64,000 bases of DNA. It comes from Streptomyces sp. NBC_00576 (lineage in GTDB: Bacteria > Actinomycetota > Actinomycetes > Streptomycetales > Streptomycetaceae). The stretch lies in assembly GCF_036345175.1 (NCBI RefSeq), contig NZ_CP107780.1, positions 8,184,001-8,248,000 of the forward strand, in the 5' to 3' direction. Below are positions 50,150 to 62,208 of the stretch, piece after piece. Position 1 is the first letter of the stretch; every line of letters starts with the position of its first letter. The notes under the pieces were generated by a model. That model saw only the letters and a list, made by a program, of their open reading frames with translations. It did not search any database and was not told where the DNA came from. A program made the translations under genes and the position numbers.

Positions 50150-51532
50150 ATGGCCAGTAGAACCCTCTCCGGCGCGCTCGCCCTCGTGGCCGGCGCGTCG
50201 GTCGCGCTCGCAGTCCCGGCGGGCGCCGCCCACGCCTCCCCGCCCGGCACGAAGGACGTCACCGCCGTCCTGTTCGAGTGGAACTTCGCCTCGGTGGCGA
50301 AGGAGTGCACCAACACCCTCGGCCCCGCCGGCTACGGCTTCGTGCAGGTCTCCCCGCCCGCCGAGCACATACAGGGCTCGCAGTGGTGGACCTCGTACCA
50401 GCCCGTGAGCTACAAAATCGCCGGCCGCCTCGGTGACGCCACCGCCTTCAAGAGCATGATCGACACGTGTCACGCGGCCGGTGTGAAGGTCGTCGCCGAC
50501 ACCGTCATCAACCACATGTCGGCGGGCAGCGGTACCGGCACCGGCGGCTCGTCGTACACGAAGTACAACTACCCCGGCCTGTACTCCTCCTACGACTTCG
50601 ACGACTGCACGGCCACCATCAGCGACTACACCAACCGCGCCAACGTCCAGAACTGCGAGCTCGTGCAGCTCGCCGACCTGGACACCGGCGAGGAGTACGT
50701 CCGCGCCACCATCGCCGGGTACATGAACTCCCTGCTCGGCTACGGCGTCGACGGCTTCCGTATCGACGCGGCCAAGCACATCCCGGCGACCGACCTGGCC
50801 AACATCAAGTCCCGCCTCAGCAACACGTCGGTGTACTGGAAGCAGGAGGCCATCTACGGCAGCGGCGAGGCCGTCCAGCCCACCGAGTACACGGGCAACG
50901 GTGATGTCCAGGAGTTCCGTTACGCGTATGACCTGAAGCGGGTCTTCAACAACGAGAACCTCGCCTACCTGAAGAACTACGGCGAGGGCTGGGGCTACAT
51001 GAGCAGCTCGGTCGCCGGTGTCTTCGTCGACAACCACGACACCGAGCGCAATGGCAGCACGCTCAGCTACAAGGACAACGCCAACTACACGCTCGCCAAC
51101 GTCTTCATGCTGGCGTATCCGTACGGCGCCCCGGACATCAACTCCGGCTACGAGTTCTCCGACACGGACGCCGGGCCGCCCAACGGCGGTACGGTCAACG
51201 CCTGTTGGCAGGACGGCTGGAAGTGCCAGCACGCCTGGCCGGAGATCCTGCGCATGGTCGCCTTCCGCAACGCCGTGCGCGGAGAGTCCCTCGGCAACTG
51301 GTGGGACAACGGAGGCGACGCCATCGCCTTCGGACGGGGCACCAAGGGCTTCGTCGCCATCAACCACGAGTCGAGCAGCCTGAGTCGCACGTACCAGACC
51401 TCGCTGCCCGCCGGCACGTACTGCAACGTCCAGAGCAACACGACGGTCACCGTGAACAGTTCGGGTCAGTTCACCGCGAGCCTCGGCTCCAACACCGCCC
51501 TCGCGATCTACGCGGGCAAGTCCACCTGCTAG
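50150..51532 (+). CDS. Secreted GH13 alpha-amylase
   Basis: 460 aa. A Sec signal peptide of about 29 residues (cut after AHA) precedes an animal/Streptomyces-type GH13 catalytic domain and the C-terminal beta domain. Catalytic residues are Asp206 (GFRIDAAKH), Glu233 (WKQEAIYG) and Asp297 (VDNHDTER). [12 protein letters not shown] and [12 protein letters not shown] near the N-terminus are typical of this subfamily, as is the chloride-site region. No starch-binding CBM20 is present, unlike many Streptomyces amylases of about 570 aa. ATG at 50150 has GGAGAAGG. It should be induced by maltodextrin via MalR and degrades starch to oligosaccharides. Confidence 0.95.
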   Translation: MASRTLSGALALVAGASVALAVPAGAAHASPPGTKDVTAVLFEWNFASVAKECTNTLGPAGYGFVQVSPPAEHIQGSQWWTSYQPVSYKIAGRLGDATAFKSMIDTCHAAGVKVVADTVINHMSAGSGTGTGGSSYTKYNYPGLYSSYDFDDCTATISDYTNRANVQNCELVQLADLDTGEEYVRATIAGYMNSLLGYGVDGFRIDAAKHIPATDLANIKSRLSNTSVYWKQEAIYGSGEAVQPTEYTGNGDVQEFRYAYDLKRVFNNENLAYLKNYGEGWGYMSSSVAGVFVDNHDTERNGSTLSYKDNANYTLANVFMLAYPYGAPDINSGYEFSDTDAGPPNGGTVNACWQDGWKCQHAWPEILRMVAFRNAVRGESLGNWWDNGGDAIAFGRGTKGFVAINHESSSLSRTYQTSLPAGTYCNVQSNTTVTVNSSGQFTASLGSNTALAIYAGKSTC

Positions 51533-51648
51533 AAGTTCCGCTGAAAATTCTTTCCGTTACTTTCATGACCCTTGCTGTAAACCTTTCGGCGGCGGTACGG
51601 TCGCGCGGGGTCGGACCCGAAAGAGCCGTGATCGCAAGGAGTCCATCC

Positions 51649-57156
<5,508 letters not shown>

Positions 57157-57170
57157 CAAGGGCTTATCTT

Positions 57171-57205
57171 GGTGGGGCAGACCCCGAATCCCGGTCTGCC
57201 CCACC
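57171..57205 (+). terminator. Terminator downstream of the pullulanase gene
   Basis: A perfect 13-bp stem (GGTGGGGCAGACC at 57171-57183 with GGTCTGCCCCACC at 57193-57205) with a 9-base loop. It starts 14 bp past the pullulanase stop and ends before the next start codon. Confidence 0.85.
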
Positions 57206-57226
57206 GGTGTGTCCAAGGGCGGGCAG

Positions 57227-58861
57227 ATGGACGGCAACGGCAAGTCGACCGACACCACCGTGCTCGTCGTGGACGACACCGCGGCCAGCAGGTACGCGAT
57301 GAGTGCCCTGCTCCGCCGCGCCGGTTACCAGGTCGTCCCGGTCGCCAGTGGCCACGAGGCGCTCACCGAGCTCGACGTACGGCTGCGCAAGGGCATCCTG
57401 CCCGACGTGGCCCTCATCGACGTGAACCTGCCCGACATGAGCGGGGTCGAGCTGTGCCGCCGGCTCAAGGACCGGCCGCACATGGCCGGCCTGCCCGTCG
57501 TGCACTTCTCGGCCTCCGCCGTGTCCCCGGGTGCCCGCTGCGACGGGCTCGACGCCGGCGGGGAGGCCTATCTCACGGTGCCCGCCGAGCCCGAGGAGAT
57601 CGACGCGGTACTGCGGGCCGCGGTGCGGGCGTCCCGGCTGCGGGCCGACGACCAGGCACTGGCACGGCGGCTGACCCGGCTGTCGGAGACGATCTTCACC
57701 ATCCAGGCGGCGCGCTCCCTGCAGGAACTCGCCGACGCCGCCGCCGAGGGCACCGCGCGGCTCACCGGCTCGCCGGCCGCCGTGTTCTTCCTCGGCCCGG
57801 ACGACGAGCTGTACCGCGCCACCTCCCGCGACCGCACCTCGCTCGCCATGCCGGACGAGAGCGCCCACCGCGTCGTGGCGGGCCTGCTCCGGCGCCTCAC
57901 CCGCGGGCACAGCGGGGTGCAGATCACCACGGTGCCCGCACCGCTGTGGCCCACCGGGTTCTTCCGGCCGGGCGTGGAACACGACGCCCGCCTGGTGCTG
58001 ATCCCCACCGAGGACGGCAGAGCCTCGGTGTGCCTGGCCACGCCCACCCGCGGGGTGCGCAGAGTGAGCCCCGAGAAGGAGTCCCTGGTGGCCCGGCTCG
58101 CCCAGGCCACCGTCCTCGCCGCCGAGCCGCTGCTCATGTACCAGGTCGAGCGCCATGTCGCCCTCACCCTCCAGCACAGCTTCCTGCCCCGCCCCGACCG
58201 GCTGCCCGAACTGCCCGGCATCGACGTCGTGGTCCGGTACGTGCCCGCGTCCCGGGACGCCGAGATCGGCGGCGACTTCTACGCCGCCCTGCGCACCGAC
58301 GACGGCGTGCTCACCGCGGTCGGCGACGTCGTAGGGCACTCGCTGGACGCGGCCACCGTGATGGTCGAGATCCGGCACGCGCTGCGCGCCTACTGCGTCG
58401 AGGAGAACGACCCTGCCGTCCTCGCCGAGCGCCTCGACCGGATGCTCCAGCGCTACCACCCCGAGGTCACGGCCACCGTCTGCCTGGTCCACGTGGACCC
58501 GAGCACCGGGCGCGCCCTCATCGCCAACGCGGGCCACATCCCGCCGCTGATCATCCGGGACACCAACAGCGCCGACTACGCCAAGGCCGAGGGCCCGCTG
58601 CTCGGCGTGGGCCTCACCCATCCGCCGCCCACCGAACTGTTCCTCGAACCCACCGACCGGCTCCTCATGATCACCGACGGTCTGATCGAGACCAGGGGCA
58701 CCGACCTCGCGGACTCCCTGGAACACCTCCGCGCGGCCGCCTCCGGTGCGCTGCCCGGCCTGGACGCCCTGTGCGACACGCTGCTGGTCTGCTTCGGGCA
58801 CGACAGGGAGGACGACATCGCGATGCTGGCGCTGCGGCTGGCTGATCAGGGCTCCGGTTAG
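57227..58861 (+). CDS. Receiver-linked SpoIIE-type protein phosphatase
   Basis: 544 aa. A response-regulator receiver domain (about 11-125) keeps the acidic pair Asp16-Asp17 and the phosphoacceptor position Asp65 (ALIDVNLPD), but the conserved Lys near the end is replaced by Val119 (YLTVPAEPEE). A central GAF-like sensor region (about 150-330) follows, then a PP2C/SpoIIE phosphatase domain (about 345-544) with DAEIGGDFYAALR, VGDVVGHSLDAA, LLMITDGLIE and DREDDIAML metal motifs. Such proteins dephosphorylate anti-anti-sigma factors. No anti-sigma gene is beside it. ATG at 57227 (MDGNGKSTD) is preferred with AAGGGCGGG; GTG 57209 is an alternative. Confidence 0.9.
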   Translation: MDGNGKSTDTTVLVVDDTAASRYAMSALLRRAGYQVVPVASGHEALTELDVRLRKGILPDVALIDVNLPDMSGVELCRRLKDRPHMAGLPVVHFSASAVSPGARCDGLDAGGEAYLTVPAEPEEIDAVLRAAVRASRLRADDQALARRLTRLSETIFTIQAARSLQELADAAAEGTARLTGSPAAVFFLGPDDELYRATSRDRTSLAMPDESAHRVVAGLLRRLTRGHSGVQITTVPAPLWPTGFFRPGVEHDARLVLIPTEDGRASVCLATPTRGVRRVSPEKESLVARLAQATVLAAEPLLMYQVERHVALTLQHSFLPRPDRLPELPGIDVVVRYVPASRDAEIGGDFYAALRTDDGVLTAVGDVVGHSLDAATVMVEIRHALRAYCVEENDPAVLAERLDRMLQRYHPEVTATVCLVHVDPSTGRALIANAGHIPPLIIRDTNSADYAKAEGPLLGVGLTHPPPTELFLEPTDRLLMITDGLIETRGTDLADSLEHLRAAASGALPGLDALCDTLLVCFGHDREDDIAMLALRLADQGSG

Positions 58862-58884
58862 GGTGTGGTGGCCGTGCCCTCGCA

Positions 58885-58920
58885 CAGGTCGTACAGGTCG
58901 TAGAAGTCGTAGCAGTCCTA
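58885..58920. repeat. Four tandem 9-bp units
   Basis: CAGGTCGTA occurs twice (58885-58893 and 58894-58902), then GAAGTCGTA and GCAGTCCTA. The run fills the gap between the phosphatase stop (58861) and the ribosome binding site of the next gene. Confidence 0.8.
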
Positions 58921-58937
58921 GAACAGGGGTTTGACCC

Positions 58938-59294
58938 ATGCCGCAGATCACCGTCGACTACTCGGGTTCGCTGGCCGAGGCCTTCGACCGGCGCGCGTTC
59001 GCGCTCGCGCTGCACGAGGAGGTCGTCGCCACGGCGAAGGCGAAGCCCGAGGCGTGCAAGACGCAGTTCCGCCGCACCGAGGACGCCACGGTCGGCGCGG
59101 ACAGCGACGGCCATGCGATCGTGCACGTCTGGATCGGCATGCTCACCGGGCGCACGGTGGAGACGAAGGCCCAACTGACGGAAGCCGTACTGGAGTTGGT
59201 GCGCGCCCAGGTGAAGCCTGTCGAGGGACTCGCCCTGCACGCCTCGGTCGAGGTCCGCGAACTCGACGACTCCTACCGCAAGTTCGACAACTGA
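58938..59294 (+). CDS. Tautomerase-fold protein (CHMI-like)
   Basis: 118 aa resembling 5-carboxymethyl-2-hydroxymuconate isomerase: MPQITVDYSGSLAEAFDRRAFALALHEEVVA gives the N-terminal proline (after Met removal, the catalytic Pro1 of the superfamily), a beta-alpha-beta pattern, and AIVHVWIGMLTGRTVETKAQLTEAVLELV in the second half, then LHASVEVRELDDSYRK. The usual homoprotocatechuate pathway genes are absent, so the substrate is unclear; it may be a general enol/keto tautomerase. The start follows CAGGGG about 12 bases upstream. It lies 77 bp after the phosphatase gene across the 9-bp repeats. Confidence 0.8.
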   Translation: MPQITVDYSGSLAEAFDRRAFALALHEEVVATAKAKPEACKTQFRRTEDATVGADSDGHAIVHVWIGMLTGRTVETKAQLTEAVLELVRAQVKPVEGLALHASVEVRELDDSYRKFDN

Positions 59295-59325
59295 CCCGTA
59301 GTGGGAGTTGCGGGGGCTACGGGGG

Positions 59326-60045
59326 TCACGAGGCGAGCGAGATGAGCCGTGCGACCAGATCACTGAACGGGCCGTCGGCGGGCTCCTGTTTGAGCATCCG
59401 GCGCAGGAGCGCGGCCATCTCCTCGTCGTAGGCGGCGCTCACGGCGGCCAGCGCCGCGAAGTCATGCACGAGCTGCGCCTCCAGCTCGGCGCGCGGCACA
59501 CGCCGCCCGTCCAGCCAGATCAGCGCCGTCGACTCGACGAGCGATATCCACGTCCGGATGACCAACTCCAGCCGGGCGGGCGCCTCTTCGACGTCCAGGT
59601 CCAGATGCGACAGGATCTGGACGTACGCGGCCTGTCGTACGGCGTCGATGAGCGCGTTCGTCGCCGAGGCGCTGCTCGACCGCACCTCGTCCGCGGACAC
59701 TGCCGGCCCACCGCGCATCAACGCCGCGAAACCGGGCCCGTGTTCGTCGACGAAGTCGAAGAACCGGCGCATCACGCGCAGCAGCCGCGCCCCCAGCGGA
59801 CCCTCTTGCGGTTCCACGAACCGGCCCGCCAGATCGTCCGACGCACGCTTCAACGCGGCCTCGTACAGGCTGAGTTTGCCGGGGAAGTAGTGGTAGACCA
59901 GTGGGCGCGAGATGCCCGCGGCCGACGCGATCTCATCGATGGAGACCTCGTCGGGCGAGCGGCGGCTGAACAGTTCGAGGGCGACGCCGATCAACTGCTG
60001 CCGGCGTTCCTCGACTCCCATTCTGCGGCGAACCCCGGTTGTCAT
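59326..60045 (-). CDS. TetR family regulator of the oxygenase operon
   Basis: 239 aa. The helix-turn-helix is EVSIDEIASAAGISRPLVYHYFPGKLSLY, typical TetR, at about 34-62, preceded by MTTGVRRRMGVEERRQQL. The C-terminal region is a helical TetR ligand domain (VRQAAYVQILSHLDLDVEEA). ATG-equivalent start at 60045 with no strong ribosome binding site. It is 57 bp after the reductase gene on the same strand, so it is probably the last gene of the operon and may repress it; no obvious palindrome was seen in the 62054-62120 leader of the operon, so the operator is not mapped. Confidence 0.87.
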   Translation of the reverse strand: MTTGVRRRMGVEERRQQLIGVALELFSRRSPDEVSIDEIASAAGISRPLVYHYFPGKLSLYEAALKRASDDLAGRFVEPQEGPLGARLLRVMRRFFDFVDEHGPGFAALMRGGPAVSADEVRSSSASATNALIDAVRQAAYVQILSHLDLDVEEAPARLELVIRTWISLVESTALIWLDGRRVPRAELEAQLVHDFAALAAVSAAYDEEMAALLRRMLKQEPADGPFSDLVARLISLAS

Positions 60046-60101
60046 GCGAACACCTTACCGATCGGATACGGCCCGCAACGGACGGGTCCGACCGAGGGTG
60101 T

Positions 60102-61175
60102 TCACAAATCCAGCACAAGTGGACCGCGTCGTGCCCGTGACACACAGATCAGCATCGAGTACGCCCGCTCGGCATCGGTCAGCAGCTCGTCACGATGGTC
60201 GACTTCCCCTGCGAGCACGCGCTGTTGGCAGGTCCCGCAGAACCCCTGCTGGCACGAGTACGCGGTGTCCGGCAGCTCCGCCCGTACGGCGGCCAGCACC
60301 GTCGAGTCGGCCGCTACCGTCAACGTCCGCCCGCTGCGCCGGAGTTCGACCTCGAAGGACCGGTCGCCCCCGGTCGCCGTACGCGGGGTGAAGCGCTCCG
60401 TACGCAGAACGGCACCCTCGGGAGTCCGGGCCTCCACCGCGGCCATCAGCGCCTCGGGGCCGCAGCAGTGGACGGCGGTGCCCTCGGGCAGTTCCGCCGC
60501 CACACCCGCGAACAGCGCGTCGAGGTCGGGCAGCCCGTCCTCGTCCTCCGCGACGACGGTGACGCGATCGGTGCCGGCGCCCAGTTTCTCGATCTCCGGG
60601 AGGTAGGGCATCGAGGCCCGACTGCGGCCCCCGTACAACAGCCGCCATTCCAGGCCGGGTTGAGCGTCCACTGCGCGGAGCATCGGCAGGATCGGGGTGA
60701 TGCCGATACCGCCGGCCACGAAGACGTACGCCGGTGCCGGAGTGAGCGGGAAGCGGTTGCGCGGGCCGCGCACCTCGACGGTCATGCCCGCGCGCAGCTC
60801 CTCGTGCACCTCGCGCGAGCCCCCGCGCCCGTCCGGCACCAGCCGCGTGGCGACGGTGTAGGACGAGGTGTCCGCCGGGTCCCCGCACAGCGAGTACTGC
60901 CGCACGAGCCCCGACGGCAGCACCAGATCGAGATGCGCGCCCGGCGCCCAGCCCGGCAACTCCCGGCCCTCCAGGCGCAGTTGTACGACCCCGTCGGCGA
61001 CCGCCTCGTGTGCGGCGACCGTCAGCCGCAGGGCCCGTGAGCGCGGCCGGCCGGAGACCGGCTCCGCCAGCACGCCCAGCGGCCACAGCGGCGAGGCCTC
61101 GATCCGGCGGCGCATGGCCCGCCGGGCGAGCAGCGCGGCCCCGGCGGTGAGCGCGAGAGTCAGCGGCCGGGGCAT
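60102..61175 (-). CDS. Ferredoxin-domain flavin reductase (PDR/VanB-like)
   Basis: 357 aa. After one possible N-terminal hydrophobic segment (LTLALTAGAALL), a ferredoxin-reductase barrel binds flavin (VRQYSLCGDP, the RxYS motif) and nicotinamide (VAGGIGITPILPML). The C-terminal [2Fe-2S] plant-type ferredoxin domain carries CQQGFCGTC and a later Cys (MLICVSRA), spaced Cx4Cx2C...C. This order (flavin-NAD-FeS) is that of phthalate dioxygenase reductases, which pass electrons from NADH to an oxygenase. The start ATG at 61175 overlaps the upstream gene stop by one base (TGATG), so the two are coupled. Confidence 0.92.
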   Translation of the reverse strand: MPRPLTLALTAGAALLARRAMRRRIEASPLWPLGVLAEPVSGRPRSRALRLTVAAHEAVADGVVQLRLEGRELPGWAPGAHLDLVLPSGLVRQYSLCGDPADTSSYTVATRLVPDGRGGSREVHEELRAGMTVEVRGPRNRFPLTPAPAYVFVAGGIGITPILPMLRAVDAQPGLEWRLLYGGRSRASMPYLPEIEKLGAGTDRVTVVAEDEDGLPDLDALFAGVAAELPEGTAVHCCGPEALMAAVEARTPEGAVLRTERFTPRTATGGDRSFEVELRRSGRTLTVAADSTVLAAVRAELPDTAYSCQQGFCGTCQQRVLAGEVDHRDELLTDAERAYSMLICVSRARRGPLVLDL

Positions 61176-62053
61176 CAGGCGGCGCCCCTGTCGGCGGCGA
61201 CGGCGGCGGGGGAGGAGGCCAGATAGGCGACGGCCTGCTCGGTGGAACCCTCCTGGGAGGGGTGGTAGTCGCGGGCGAGATAGCGCGGCACCGATCTCGC
61301 CATGGCCCGGGTCGACGGCAGCAGGCCCCGCTTCCCGCGCACGTAGAAGCCCCGGAAGGTCGGCTTGCGAAGGTTCGGGGCCGGGTCGTTCGCCATGAAG
61401 AACCGCACCCCGCGCTGCCACAGGAACAACATCGCCAGCAGCCCGGTCAGCCACGTCCGCACGCGCCGCCGATAACTCCCGTCGACGTGAGTGAACAGGT
61501 CGAAGGCGACCGACCGGTGCTCGACCTCCTCGGCGCCGTGCCAGCGCAGCAGGTCCAGCATCGTCGGATCGGCGCCGCGCCGGTCCAGCTCCGAGGCGTT
61601 GAGTATCCAGTCGCCGAGGAACGCCGTGTAGTGCTCGATGGCCGCGATGACGGCGACCCGTTCCATGAGCCACCACTTGCGTGCCCGGCGGCCCGGCAGG
61701 GGGAACCGGTCGCCGAGCAGCTTCTCGAAGAGCCAGTCGAGCTGGGCGGTGTACGGCGTCGGATCGAGCCCCAACTCCCGTAGATGGGGGAGGACTTCGT
61801 CGTGGGCCTGGGAGTGCATGGCCTCCTGCCCGATGAACCCGACGACGTCCGCACGAAGCCGCTCGTCCCGGATGTAGGGCAGCACCTGCTTGTACACGTG
61901 CACGAACCACCGCTCACCGGCGGGCAGCAGCATATGCAGCACGTTGATGGTGTGCGAGGTGAACGGATCCCCCGGCACCCAATGCAACGGGGTGCCCTCC
62001 CAGGAGAAGGACACCTTGCGCACCTTGAGCGGTATGTGTGGCGGGTTGGACAT
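61175..62053 (-). CDS. Di-iron-type metal-dependent hydrolase (PF10118)
   Basis: 292 aa, annotated family-wide as metal-dependent hydrolase, but the helices carry a complete ferritin-like di-iron ligand set: Glu47 (GERWF), Glu77/His80 (GQEAMH), Glu140 (AIEHY) and Glu176/His179 (EEVEHR). This E, ExxH, E, ExxH pattern is used by di-iron oxygenases and reductases. A hydrophobic segment (about 197-212) suggests membrane association. It is translationally coupled to the reductase gene and followed by a TetR gene, which points to an oxygenase component with its own electron donor. ATG at 62053 is used. Substrate unknown; a hydrophobic compound or lipid is plausible. Confidence 0.85.
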   Translation of the reverse strand: MSNPPHIPLKVRKVSFSWEGTPLHWVPGDPFTSHTINVLHMLLPAGERWFVHVYKQVLPYIRDERLRADVVGFIGQEAMHSQAHDEVLPHLRELGLDPTPYTAQLDWLFEKLLGDRFPLPGRRARKWWLMERVAVIAAIEHYTAFLGDWILNASELDRRGADPTMLDLLRWHGAEEVEHRSVAFDLFTHVDGSYRRRVRTWLTGLLAMLFLWQRGVRFFMANDPAPNLRKPTFRGFYVRGKRGLLPSTRAMARSVPRYLARDYHPSQEGSTEQAVAYLASSPAAVAADRGAA

Positions 62054-62123
62054 GGCGTCAATGTACTGATGGGTAGCGAACGAGGAAACCCTCGGGCGCA
62101 GACTTGTTGACGCGAGTGTCAGC

Positions 62124-62190
62124 TAGCCCCGCGCCCCGATAGGGGCGCGGGGCTGTGTCATATATGCGGCTCCGCCGCGGGGCGCGACAA
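62124..62190. repeat. Streptomyces dispersed intergenic repeat, copy 4
   Basis: Contains GCCCCGCGCCCCGATAGGGG (a hairpin), CGCGGGGCTGTGTCATATAT, then TGCGGCTCCGCCGCGGGGCG. It lies between the operon leader and the end of the last gene, in the same orientation as copy 3. Confidence 0.7.
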
Positions 62191-62208
62191 GCCCCCACCG
62201 GCCCGCAC

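Noticed and set aside
51205..51648. Longer N-terminus of the amylase-pullulanase
   Set aside because: This part overlaps the end of the alpha-amylase gene in another frame and would place the signal peptide inside the protein; GTG 51649 has a good ribosome binding site.
57164..58951. 595-aa minus-strand frame opposite the phosphatase
   Set aside because: No motifs and it covers a multi-domain plus-strand gene.
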